64,000 nt of DNA from Paraphaeosphaeria minitans. Its lineage: Eukaryota > Ascomycota > Dothideomycetes > Pleosporales > Didymosphaeriaceae. The DNA is taken from contig WJXW01000006.1 in NCBI GenBank assembly GCA_015832175.1, forward strand, positions 2,356,001-2,420,000, written 5' to 3'. Positions 53,707-64,000 of this stretch are shown here, one piece after another; position 1 is the first letter of the stretch, and every line of letters starts with the position of its first letter. The position numbers were made by a program, and so were the translations under genes. Under the pieces are notes generated by a model. The model saw only the letters and a program-made list of their open reading frames with translations, had not been told where the DNA came from and did not search any database.

Positions 53707-56700
53707 TCAACCCACCGTCCTATCCACAACCTCCATCTCCTTCCCATCCCCCTTCACCGTGCTCCCAAACCAATCCCGCACCTCATCCGCCTCCCTGCTC
53801 ACCTCCTCTTCCTCTTCCTCTTCTCCAGCAGCCCGCCTCTTCATCCAAACCTCCCTCTCGGCCTTCTTGTCCTTCTGCCTCTTCGCCAGCCGATTCGCAA
53901 CCTCGTTCGCATCCAGCAAGCTGACCAGCTTCCGCTTCAACGACCCGCGTGAAGACGCCGCAACCTCCTTGCACAGAGCCCAGACGCGCTCCGCCGTGTC
54001 CGTATTAGAAGACTCGACGTAGTCCTTCGCGAAGCTCTCTGTAGCGCGGTGGACGATGGACTGGCTGATGTGATGGCGGATAGACGGCGCGTCGTGCACA
54101 CGGCTGGCAAGCCATGCGTCTTCTGCCATTTCGAAGGGCGTGCGACCGACGCTACTCTCGCGAAAGAGGAGGTCCGGGCGGCGGCTGAGGATGGCGGAGA
54201 TGTAGTCTTGGTTACGTTTCTTCACGGCCCAGTGGAGCGGGGTGTCACCTGCGCCGTCAAGCAGCTCGAGGAACGCGTAGTTCGTTGGGGTTGCGAAGTC
54301 GAGCAGTGTCTCGAGGATCTCTGTCTTGAGCTCTCTGTGGTTGTAACCGCCAGAAATAGTCATCAGGTGTGCGATGGGTGTCAAAGAACCGGGTTGAGCC
54401 GAGGTGCGCTCGCTGAGGAGCGAAGGAACGAGACGGGAGTCGATGAGGCCGAGCATACGCTTGAGAATGGCGTTGTCGTTGATGCAAAAGTTCCTGTAGG
54501 GGTCGACAAGGAGTACATCTAGAATGTTAGAACCTGCAGATGTACGGGCAGTCTGGTCTGCGCCAGCTTCAATGAGAAGTTTGGCCGCACTGAAACGATG
54601 GAGCGAAAATGCGATGAGGAGAGGCGTGTATCCATCTGTGGACTTGACCTCCAGCGACTCGGGTGTGGTATCGATGAGGTACTTAATTAGCTTCAAGGCC
54701 TCATGACTCGGCTCTGCCATTACTGCAAGATGCAGCGCGAGCTCACCTGATTGCGATTTTAGCATTGTCAATTTACTAAAGAATCTGAAAACTCACGTCT
54801 GGTGCCCAGCCATTTCCTGAGAAGTTTTTCAAAGCCACCAGCACTCTTGTTTATATGGTCGATGTACTTGTCGTGCTTGTAAGCTTCAGCAAAGTCAAGG
54901 TAGTGGCGAGCCGGCGCGTCGCCCATGAACCACTCCACCAACTGAAGACTCCCTTTAAAAGCCGCGCTTAGCAGCGGCGGTACGCTATCGGAGACTCCTT
55001 CCGAGTAAGTACCACGAGCAGCGTTGATCCAAGCGGGACGTTTCTTTCCGTGAACCTGCAAACGTTAGTAATGGAATTCCAAGTAGGAGCAAAACCTACG
55101 CTGAGACCCTGATAATACTTGGGCGCCTCTCGGTACTTGACTCCAGAGCTTTTTACGAAAGACTCCAGTTCGATTCCTGCACCTGCGTGCTTGATCATGT
55201 CTGCCAGCAGTTCTGTACGGCCGTATTCGACAGCGAGGTTGAAGTCGCAACCTGAGAATGATGGTATGCCAGAGGATCCGTCTAGTTTCTTGGCCAACCT
55301 GTCGGTCCACTCAACGTCTAGGTCGAGAAGGAACGAGAACAATGGCCTGTCGTTGGTGATAAGAGCCCAGGATCCGAGGCTACATGTGGAGTCGCGCTTG
55401 CTGGCAATGTCAACTTTGGAGTTGTCGATACCGTGCGTGATCTGTTTCTCAGGGAGGAAGTGTTTGACGTAATTCCAGGTCTGCACCTGTCCGGCCATGA
55501 ACTGAATAGGTGAAACATTGCTCTTGACCTGTGTACAAAGCTCGCCAATGTTTTCGATTGTAAACTTGTCGTCGACAATCTCCTCATACACGCCGACGTC
55601 ACTCGAATCACTCTCGTCTTCTTCGTCCTCATTTGCGAGCCGGTAGCGTGATTTCTTGACATCTTCCTCTTCTGGCGGCTGAAACTGCGCATAACATATC
55701 TCTACGAGAGCTCGTGCAAGATCGAGATGGCCGCGAAGAGCTGCGATGGCGAAGATGCTGTTTTGTTGCCCGTCTTGTACGCTGACCTTCAGTGGGCTGT
55801 TCTCTTCCCACGGGGCCAAAGTCAGGCTTTTCACAGTCTCGAGGTCATTATCCCATACTGCTTGGAAGCTAAATTTGCATTAGGATATACATGGATGAAT
55901 TGGTGCAGCACTTACAGTTTGCAATACGCATCCCGTCTCTCATCGGTTAGATCAGGCACTGAGAAGTCGAACTTGACCTCGAAAGGTGGCGGCACCCATG
56001 GCTGGTGGTTGTAGCCGTAATATCCCCTTGGTTCGAGCTTTACATCCGGGTGGATCTCCTTGAACGTCTTCGCTCCTTTGCTAACCAAAGCTTGCTCGAG
56101 CTCCTCGAACCTCTTTGCCATCGCTTCGAGAGCTTCAATCTTTTCTTCAAGACCCTTGCGCTCCGTGCAAGATTTCAGTTGCTCTTCATAGCTTTCCTTC
56201 GAACGTTTGTCCTCTTCCTTTGCGCGTTCCAACTGAACCTTGGCGACAAAGTACTTGTACGTTCCGTACTCAATGCCCTCAAGATAGTCGACATCGTCCC
56301 TCAGGTTGATGCGAGGCTTTGATGGTTTGCCTGTGTGTTTGACGCCATGAACGTGGTCACGAAGGTTGGTGATATTCTTTCGAACGATATCAAGCACGGA
56401 GTCCATGTCGGTGTAGCTGGTGTTGTAGTCCCTGTCAAGGCTCTCTTTCGTTGGCTTGGTGAGAGTGTCTGGATCTGCACCCATTTCCAATAGACGAATC
56501 GCAACTCCCGGAAGCTCGTTCTCAATTGCCAGGATGATCGGTTGCTCGATATCTCGAGTGAAGGTTCTCCGGTTATTATCAGAATCGTTTCGAGCTATGC
56601 TGTCAAACTGAGACTCTACCGACTTCATCCAATCTTTGAAGGCAATGGAAGGATTTGCGCCAGATTCGAGCAACTTCAATGCTGCGAGTGCGTTCCCTGA

Positions 56701-59277
56701 AGATATCGCACTCATGAGAGGACTTTGCGAAGACGGACGCCAGGATGAGCCCAGTACGCCGAGATGATTGATGGCTCGCTTCGCCGCAGGCTCATCCTCC
56801 TTAATCAACGCCTCCAACAAAGCAGGTTCTTCCACAACAACGTAATGAAGTGCAGTCATTTGCTTGGTGTCTGCCTGGGCAGAAGTCGCTCCCAAGCTCA
56901 ATAGTGTTTTGGTCATCTCCTTGGCTTGTTCCAATGGGAGACCTAAAGACAAAACAAGGGTCAATATAGCCCCCCTTGGCGACTTGTCGTGATCGTTAAG
57001 AAGTTTGATCGGTAGGAGGACATCTGCTCCGAACGACTGAACAAGTTCTTTGACGACTTCGGTGTGGCCCTTCAAGATGGCAAGATGAAGGGGTGAGCAC
57101 TGGAGATCCCACGCCAAGACATTGACGTCGTAAACATCGGGATCGTCCTCGTCCTCTTCGGGGACAGCATCTTCGGTCTTCTTTTCGTCTTCTTTGACCT
57201 TGATATACGACCCAGTGGTTGTGGAGTGTGCTTCATCATCAGATTCGGCCTCGTCTTCTTCGATCATGTCGACATCGCTGTCACTGTCTTCCGTTGCAGG
57301 TGTTGGTTGTTCGCTCGGGCCCTCGTTGTTGGAAGCTCTCTCGGCCATACGCGCTTTCTTGCGAACGTCTTCTTTCATGGCCTCTTCTTCCTCGTTCTCC
57401 TCGCTCTTCTGCATGATCATTCTGACCATTTCCACATTGCCTCGGGCAGCAGCTAGATGTAGCGCCGTTCTCCCATCTGCAAGACGTGCTACAAGACGTG
57501 CGCCGTGCTCAATCAAGGCACGAACGATTTCTGGCGTGGACGAAGTAACGGCCAAATGGAGTGGTGTGCGACCAGCTGAGAGAAGTCAGTATATTCTCCT
57601 AGCAGCAACGGGAGACGATACTCACTATAGTCGCGGCAATTGGGATCAGAACCCTCTTGGTCCAGCCAGTCAACGACGTGCTCCAGGTCTTCGTCAACGA
57701 TGGCTTGACACAAGCGAGCAGTATTCCCGACGTACGCCATCTCGGTCCAGTCGTCATCCGTAATGGGATTGAATGAGCCGATAGCTTGACGTCCGGGGTT
57801 ATCTTGGATGAAGGATATCTTCCCAGAGACATAAATCTTGCCCTCTTCTTCTGCAACGTCATGTTCTTCAGGCGTCACCGGCTGGGGACAAAATCCGCAG
57901 CAGTCATTGATAACATCCTCAGCAAACCCGAAGAAAGCAGGGTGGCGGTGTAGGTTGACCTCGCGATCTTTGGGCTTGTTCCACTCGGAGTTTAAGAGCA
58001 GATCTTTGGTGTACAAGAGCTTCTCGATCTTCTTGGCGTGATACGATGGACCATAGGGAATGGTAAAGGTGTGATAGTCACTGACATCTTCCTGTTATCC
58101 GTTAGGAAAGTCAAGTAGTCAGTGATAGCAATGAAAATACCTGCTCTACCCACTCTGCTACTTCATCCTCATGCCGATCTTTGATGTTATCCCTCATCGA
58201 GAAACTTCTGTGACGATTCACGGGCGGACGACCACGTTCCCTTCGTCGCTCGTCCATGTACGCCTCCCTCTCCGTCTTTGTTGGAAGTCGTTCCAGCACG
58301 AGTAAACGCGCAAGACCAACAGTTCGTCCAAAGGTGCGCTCGAAGATGGTAGGGTCAACGCGGGAGCGTTCCAACAGAGGCCAATAGACCTCAAAGCCCC
58401 GATGAGAGTACTTCGACAGGCGACTCTCGTACGATGGAGAACGACGCGTCAGGTCTATGGTGTTGGCCTGGGTCATGTATGCAGTCAATGCGCGTGGTGC
58501 GGCCCAGACTTGGTTGCCGTCGTAAGCGGCGCACGAGCAATCGACATCGAAGCCGGTGAGGATCTCAGAGACTGATTTGTAGATCCTCAATACGATCTGG
58601 ATGTGGCGAGTGGGGTATTGACTGGCAATGGTGATTGCGTTCTTCGTTCGGATGGTCGTTGTCTCGGTTAGGATAGAATCTTTGATCCTCTTCTCGATTT
58701 CAATGATCTTATTGACCGCTTCTTCTTCGCTGAGCCCGTACATGAAGAGATCGACATCGGAAGCTGGAGCGACAGTCTCATGATAGTACTGCCTTAGTGC
58801 TCGTTTCGACTCTTTGTGTTTCTCTGGAACAGGCAACAAACACGTGACGACACTCGATCCAGCAGCGACGACATTGCTCCAATCCATATCCACGAGAGAG
58901 CTCTCGCAAAACAGGGCAAAATTCTGCTGGAAGTCCTTCATGCCTTGAACTATGGCAGGCGAGCCGTTCGGGCGCATTTCATCGGCGCTAAGCGGCATGA
59001 TGTATCGCTCCTTTTCTTCTTGGGACTCCGACTCGAAATCTCGTGCTCGGACCTTGAGGCTGGAAGTATGACCATTGAAGACAGGGACGACATTGAGATG
59101 CTGGTTCACTAGATCAGGATGGTCTGGTTCTTGGGCAAATACCTCGCGAAGCTTCGCATCGTATTGCTTGTAGGGTTCAAGAAGCTCGAGAAGTGGCGTG
59201 TCAGGATGCGATTCAACATAAGAAATGAAGTCAGCGTGCTTCACCGGCACATCTGGCAGCCTTGTATGAGAGACCAT
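53707..59277 (-). CDS. Giant ankyrin-repeat protein with nucleotidyltransferase-like N-terminus
   Basis: Six exons: 59277-58141, 58091-57626, 57575-55916, 55868-55100, 55055-54797 and 54746-53707. Every join is in phase, giving 1776 aa. Residues about 120-380 contain VVAAGSSVVTCLLPVP, then SDVDLFMYGLSEEEAV, NAITIASQYPTRHIQIVLRI and GFDVDCSCAAYDGNQVWAAP. The GS…DxD layout plus 'FDVDC' resembles a polymerase-beta-type nucleotidyltransferase fold. Ankyrin repeats start near 535 (GRTPLHLAVTSSTPEIVRAL, GRTALHLAAARGNVEMVRMI). They recur at CSPLHLAILKGHTEVVKEL and LALHLAVMAEPSH to the C-terminus. Acidic segments and a coiled coil (about 930-985, with RKGLEEKIEALEAMAKRFEE) interrupt them. The C-terminal 90 residues are charged and coiled with a basic stretch (RLAKRQKDKKAEREVW). 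The pairing of such a domain with ankyrins is also found, to my recollection, in amoebae and giant viruses. Function unknown. Confidence 0.85.
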
Positions 59278-60502
59278 GGTGGTAGCTGAGGAGCACTGTG
59301 ATGTTGGGCAAGTGAAGAAAGGATGTTTTCGCGATTCGGGGCTTGAGTGGTAGGTATGAATGGGAGGGTGAAGCTGAAAGTTTGATCGAGAGAAGAGAAG
59401 AGGGTTGAATTGCCTTCTTATACGATTGCAGGTTTCTGCATGGCCTCTCCAGCGACGCGAATCGACAAGTTCGATGTTCAGGCGGGTAGCAAATAGTGAA
59501 AAGGCGGGTCAGCTGCCTACGTGACACCTTCGCGCGACTGGCGGTTGCCTCCGGTGCGCCAGGCAGACATGCGCGCCACGACGCGCTAGCCATGCACAAG
59601 GGAACCAGCGTGTCATGGCGACCTTACTACACACCCATTGCAATGTGCACGGCGTTATTGCATGGAGCTTATTATGATCCCCAGAAAGCCCGGCGGCGAA
59701 CTCCTAGGCCGATACATCTATTATCATACTCGTACACCTTACACCTCTACCTTTCTCAAACACCCCTCTCCCCTGATGATTATCACACACGACTTAGACA
59801 CCAGTCCGTCCACCGTCCACCGTCCACCCCCTTCTCCAAACCAGTTGGATGAAAGAAAGAAGAGTGCGCCGTCATTATCATCACTCTGCAATACTGAGGT
59901 AGGTACAGTACAGGTCACATGTAGTGCCTCCCGCAACAACCAATCGTCGTGTTCACGCTCCTCACAGCACATGTCAACGCCAGCCATCCACGCAACAATC
60001 AACAATTGGTATTTCCTCACCCCTTACTTAGCCCTACGATGTTCTCGCAAGTCTTCCATTGAAAACACGCGGGATAAAAAAAGAACAATCCATCAATCGC
60101 AAACGACCCAGTCCCATCCTATCCTATCCCATCCTTTCCCATCCCATATCATCTCATACCATATCATACCAATTCTACGCAAGACTACACAAGACTACAG
60201 AGAAGATACTACAACGAACACGAGGGAGAGTTACGAATTAGAGCGTGGCACAAGCCAGCAGGAATAACAAATGGTATAGTACGGGGAACAGAAACCGCAT
60301 CCCACACATGGTCGTGACATGTGCAAAAGGGTAAAAGTGAAAAAAGGAACAAAAAAAGGCAAGCCATCTAGCGCCATCCGAATCAAAAGGCCGATCCAAC
60401 ATAGCCGTACCTGCCAGTCCTACAGAGAAAAGAAAAGGTAATGGTACTTGGTATTTTTAGCATTCAAAATGCAAAATCACTCCGGTAAACGCCCTTTGTC
60501 AT
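59278..60502. other. Intergenic, 1.2 kb
   Basis: Promoter of the ankyrin gene and 3' flank of the kelch gene. A CCCATCC/CTATCC-rich low-complexity stretch lies at 60112-60175 and CCGTCCAC repeats at 59808-59830. No gene is seen. Confidence 0.45.
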
Positions 60503-63500
60503 TTATATCATGGCGGCACCGCCGGGTCCAGCAGGCGTCGGTGAAGCAGCCTTGGGCGCGACCGGAGCCGCAGATGGCGGTGCCGTGGCCAAAGTCGGCG
60601 TTGCTTGCGAGTCGTGCGCATCGGAATTCTTCCTGCCATCTTGATCATTATCGTCAACCATCGATGCATCCATTCGTTGCCTCCAGTCCGAGAAGTCATT
60701 GAACTCGCCCTTCTCGCTAGTCGGCGGGCGCTCAAAATCGAAGCGATCAGAAAGACGATAGGCTTTGTTGGTGGTTTCCCAGTTGCTTCGAAGAGCATCA
60801 AGTTCGGAAGCGAGGTTGTCCAGTGCCATAGAATTCCGCGTGACCGCTGAGCTGGGCCTGTTGCCGGCGTCAGGGGTCGCTGTGCCCTCGTCACTGTACA
60901 TGGATTCGCCCGAAGCGATACTATCGTGTGGATGATGTCCGCGGGCCTGTCCGTTGACTGCTGCCATCGTAGGTTGGGATTGACGGCGGTAGTTATCAAC
61001 AGATGTCTCAAATTGGTCCAGGAACATCTGCACACGAGTTTCAGCTTCGTGGGCCCGCTCATCCAGTTCTGCATTCTGGATCCGCAGCGTTTCTAGATCG
61101 GCGCGTGCTTGTTGGGCAGAGGACTCCGTATCGTTCAACTTTTCAGCGGCAGCGGCAGCTTCTTGTTGCGCCGTGGCCAGGTCCGCCTGGAGGGCAAAGA
61201 GTTGGGACTCCAACCTGGCGACAGATGCCTTCATCTTCTCCTCTGTGGAGGATATCTGGGTCCGGAGGGCTTCACGCTCTGCTTCCCACTCCGCAGACTG
61301 CTCTTTGGTCGGGCTCCGCGAAGCTGACCGTGTTTGTTCAAGCTCGGCCTCCAGCTTGATCTTCTCTTGCTTGTACCGATCGAGCTCCGCCTTCATCTTA
61401 GTGAGCATCTTCTCCGTGCCCCGAAGGTATTTGACGGCGGCTTGGTGATCATTGTGCAGAGCCTGTAGTTTCTCCTCCCATTGCTGGCTTACTTCATGCT
61501 CGCGTTGCTCAAATGCAGACCGCAGCTCGTCGTGTACTTTGCCCATGGAATCGATCTGCTGCTCTAGCTCGCGAACACGGTTGAGCTCTGGCGTACCGAA
61601 TCTAGAGCTGGGGCTGTCAAGGACCCTAGAGCGGCGTGCGTCAACCGCGCTTACGCCTCTCTCTTCGAGGAGGTTTTTCAGAGTCTTAAGCTGAACCTCG
61701 AAAGCATTGCTTTCCAGCCGCAGGCGCTCGTGTTGCTGTTGCAAATCGGCCTTTTCAGCTTCAGCTGCTTGCATATCTCGCATTGCCTGCTGCAACTGCT
61801 TGCGTATATTCAGCCCTTCTCGACTAGACTGTTCTTGATATGCTTCGAGGCCGGCAATTCTCTCTTCCGCTCGGCGTAATTTTTCGGATGCCGCATCCGC
61901 TGCTGTTTGGTTCTTGCGCATCAAACCAGTTGCAGCTTCGACCTGTTGCTGGAGGATAGTTACACGCTCGTCCATTGCATCGTCAATGCCTTCGTCGCGG
62001 TTGGTAATCTGCCCAAGGCCGTTGAGAACTGCCTGGCGATGAAGTCGTGCTTCCTCGGCATACTTCTCGGCAAGTTCTTCGGTGTCGTGGAGCTTTTGCG
62101 ACGCCGCCTCTAATTCGGTGGTTTGGTTCTCGTGCTCCGCCCGCAGTTGAGCAAGCTTCTGTCGCAGACTTTCCCGTTGGAATCGTTCGTCCTCCAACTG
62201 CTTCTCTAGCAGACCAGACTTATCCGACGAAGCAGCCAAAGCTTCTTTGAGGGACTGTAGCACAGACGAGTGGTTTCTGGAGTCGTCCATGGCTCTGGTA
62301 AATTTGCTGCTTAGCTCGTTCTTGTCGACGGACAAAAGCTTAGAAACAGCTTCAGCCTCAGCTGCGCTCGCTGTTGCTTCCCTCACTATCTGCTCTGCTT
62401 CATGTAGTGCAGCTCGCAATCCTTCGAGTTCAGCAGAGTTCTTCTGGTTCGAAGAGTCAAGTTCTTGTACTCGCTTCTGGGCAGCTTCCGCCGTGTCGTC
62501 CGCTAATTGTTTCGATTTACGTTCCGCCTCAACCTCGTGGGTCAATTTCTCCAACTTGATAGCCAGTTCGCTTTGGGCGGCCAGTGATGCGGCCAATCGA
62601 CGGTTGATGTCGGCGACACGATCCATATCAGGGGTAGCTGTACTACGCGCAGCATCGGGTTGCGGGGTACCTCCCTGGCTGCCACCACCATGGGCAGCCA
62701 GTTTCGCTTTCGCATAGATAGCTTCGCTGATGGCCGCATCACGTTGCCTCTCCACTTCTGCGATTCTGCGAGCCGCATCGTCTCCCTGAGATCTGATAGA
62801 GTTTTGCACTCTTTCGAGTTCATTCTTCATCTTGAGAAGCGCTTCGAACAAAGGCTTCTCATCGTCACCGAAAGCTTCTGCTGACCGCTCGTCAAAAGCA
62901 GGGCTGGTGGCTGTCCCTGCATTGTATCCAGCCTTTCGAGCAAGAGCAAGCTCGGAAGCATACCAAGCGTTCCGGACTTTCAGCGTTTCTAATTGGTGGT
63001 TCAACTCGTTGTTCAACTGGGTGACCGCGGGCGACGCGGCAGCCCCGCTATCGGCTGGTCCTTCGGCTTCCCGACTAAGTGCACGTTGTTGGTTTCCATT
63101 GGAACGTCTTGCGGCAGCTTGCTCTATGCTTTCCAGTGAATGCTGTGGGTGATGCGACTTTGAAGTGCTTCGCGATACCAGGCTTCCCGATCGTGACGTA
63201 TCCATGGATTCTTTGGGTTGACTTTGACCACCCTCAGACATCTTCCTGGTTCCGTTAACAACGACATCGTTGAGCGATTGTGATTGCACATCAGCGGGAC
63301 TCTCCCTTGAAATGGGAGAGATGTTTTCTCGCTCAAACGATGCTCCGCGGGTGTCTAATGGTGGGCCATAGCTTCTCTCATTCTTGGTGGGTGTCTTGCT
63401 TCGAGATCCGCTCGCCGGAGGAGGGCCCCGCGGTTGAGGAGCCTGTTGTAATGGAGGTGGCCCTGAGGGTGCTGGGCCTGCTGCACGGGGCAGTCGAGAT

Positions 63501-64000
63501 CCAGCTGGTCCAGCACCGTTCATCAGAAGATCTTGAGGTCTGGGTTCTTGTGCGCTAGGCATCATGCTTCCACGAGTAGGGGGCGAGCCAGCTTTGCCAT
63601 GGGGAAAGTTGGCCCTATCACTGCCGCTAAGTTTCCTCGGGCCATTCCCGGGTTGAGGTGGCGGCGCTTCGTTTGGTGGGTATCTTATCTTAGAGGTATC
63701 CAGGACGTACGCAAGGCTCAGCTCATTCTTGTCAGCGACAGATGACGATGGCTCACCGGCTACTACTATGACATGTTTGCCGAATGCGGTCATGCTGTGG
63801 CCGGAACGCGGGGAAGGAGAATGTCCCATGTTTTGGAACATATACCACCGGCGAGAGGATATCCGGAAAGCCGCGAGGTCTCCAAGGTCAACGCCATCTT
63901 GTGTGCGACCGCCAAAGACATACATGGTATCATTGACGAGGGTTGCGGAGTGGCCTTCTCGGGCAACGGGAATATACCCAATGCACTCTTGCTCGGTCCA
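60503..64000 (-). CDS. tea1: Tea1/KelA-type kelch and coiled-coil polarity protein (C-terminal part)
   Basis: The frame is open from the window edge to the stop at 60505-60503, giving 1165 C-terminal residues. The visible N-terminal end has the last kelch blades (GYIPVAREGHSATLVND, MYVFGGRTQDGVDLGDL, PSPRSGHSMTAFGKHVIVVA). A Pro/Ser/Arg-rich linker follows at about 100-320. Nearly continuous coiled coils run from about 330 to 1040 (for example LERVQNSIRSQGDDAARRIA, RVQELDSSNQKNSAELEGLR). An Ala/Pro tail ends GGAAMI. Kelch plus coiled coil is the organisation of fission-yeast Tea1, S. cerevisiae Kel1 and Aspergillus KelA. These mark growth sites at cell tips or budding sites on microtubule ends. 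No intron is seen in this part. The start lies outside the window. Confidence 0.9.
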   Translation of the reverse strand, partial: WTEQECIGYIPVAREGHSATLVNDTMYVFGGRTQDGVDLGDLAAFRISSRRWYMFQNMGHSPSPRSGHSMTAFGKHVIVVAGEPSSSVADKNELSLAYVLDTSKIRYPPNEAPPPQPGNGPRKLSGSDRANFPHGKAGSPPTRGSMMPSAQEPRPQDLLMNGAGPAGSRLPRAAGPAPSGPPPLQQAPQPRGPPPASGSRSKTPTKNERSYGPPLDTRGASFERENISPISRESPADVQSQSLNDVVVNGTRKMSEGGQSQPKESMDTSRSGSLVSRSTSKSHHPQHSLESIEQAAARRSNGNQQRALSREAEGPADSGAAASPAVTQLNNELNHQLETLKVRNAWYASELALARKAGYNAGTATSPAFDERSAEAFGDDEKPLFEALLKMKNELERVQNSIRSQGDDAARRIAEVERQRDAAISEAIYAKAKLAAHGGGSQGGTPQPDAARSTATPDMDRVADINRRLAASLAAQSELAIKLEKLTHEVEAERKSKQLADDTAEAAQKRVQELDSSNQKNSAELEGLRAALHEAEQIVREATASAAEAEAVSKLLSVDKNELSSKFTRAMDDSRNHSSVLQSLKEALAASSDKSGLLEKQLEDERFQRESLRQKLAQLRAEHENQTTELEAASQKLHDTEELAEKYAEEARLHRQAVLNGLGQITNRDEGIDDAMDERVTILQQQVEAATGLMRKNQTAADAASEKLRRAEERIAGLEAYQEQSSREGLNIRKQLQQAMRDMQAAEAEKADLQQQHERLRLESNAFEVQLKTLKNLLEERGVSAVDARRSRVLDSPSSRFGTPELNRVRELEQQIDSMGKVHDELRSAFEQREHEVSQQWEEKLQALHNDHQAAVKYLRGTEKMLTKMKAELDRYKQEKIKLEAELEQTRSASRSPTKEQSAEWEAEREALRTQISSTEEKMKASVARLESQLFALQADLATAQQEAAAAAEKLNDTESSAQQARADLETLRIQNAELDERAHEAETRVQMFLDQFETSVDNYRRQSQPTMAAVNGQARGHHPHDSIASGESMYSDEGTATPDAGNRPSSAVTRNSMALDNLASELDALRSNWETTNKAYRLSDRFDFERPPTSEKGEFNDFSDWRQRMDASMVDDNDQDGRKNSDAHDSQATPTLATAPPSAAPVAPKAASPTPAGPGGAAMI

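Noticed and set aside
1..64000. tRNA and rRNA genes
   Set aside because: Looked for B-box-like GGTTCRANYCC sequences on both strands; the few GTTCGA hits lack an A-box and cloverleaf partners.

Overview
The window is nuclear DNA of a filamentous ascomycete, most likely a Dothideomycete. The genes carry short introns (about 45-80 nt) with GT..AG ends and CTRA(C/T)-type branch points. Families typical of filamentous fungi are present: a STAND N-terminal domain, a HET-domain relic, a BBE-like FAD oxidase and a KelA/Tea1 kelch protein. Intergenic DNA is peppered with (ACCT)n/(AGGT)n tracts. I cannot name the species. Exon borders were assigned by eye from splice consensus, reading-frame phase and family conservation.

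Layout. 0-5 kb: the 3' end of one gene, a doubtful membrane-protein gene and a frameshifted NAD(P)-epimerase pseudogene. 5-7 kb: a conserved charged protein of unknown role. 7-10 kb: a gene-free block of minisatellites. 10.2-11.2 kb: a Yap-type bZIP factor. 11.2-14 kb: gene-free with microsatellites. 14-15 kb: phosducin-like Plp2. 17.1-18.6 kb: a stand-alone STAND N-terminal-domain protein. 20-21.5 kb: an orphan disordered protein. 22.2-23.3 kb: an ADP-ribosylglycohydrolase. 24.7-26.4 kb: a five-exon FAD-linked oxidase.

27-31 kb: the nucleotide-excision-repair nuclease Rad2/XPG. 31.8-34.9 kb: a BRCT protein with an 11-unit YPxTPAH repeat. 35.8-36.3 kb: a sugar-transporter relic. 37.3-39.5 kb: a Gemin2-like snRNP-assembly factor with a HUWE1-like ubiquitin-binding motif. 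40.2-41.5 kb: an orphan. 42.4-43.5 kb: a mitochondrial NIPSNAP protein. 43.9-45.4 kb: choline/ethanolamine phosphotransferase. 46.1-46.7 kb: a small Cys-rich secreted protein whose intron is almost entirely a hexanucleotide repeat. 48-52 kb: gene-poor and AT-richer, with HET and possible Nudix relics. 51.9-52.2 kb: a 79-aa single-pass membrane protein. 52.8-53.2 kb: a PLDc_N-type membrane protein. 53.7-59.3 kb: a 1776-aa ankyrin protein with a nucleotidyltransferase-like N-terminus. 60.5 kb to the end: the C-terminal 1165 residues of a Tea1/KelA-type kelch coiled-coil protein.

Most intact genes are housekeeping and do not form an obvious cluster or pathway. DNA repair and chromatin (Rad2 and the BRCT protein) are adjacent and co-oriented, but nothing shows a functional link. 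The least conventional items are the ankyrin fusion, the YPxTPAH array in the BRCT protein, the ubiquitin-binding motif in the Gemin2-like protein, and the repeat-filled intron of the secreted protein.
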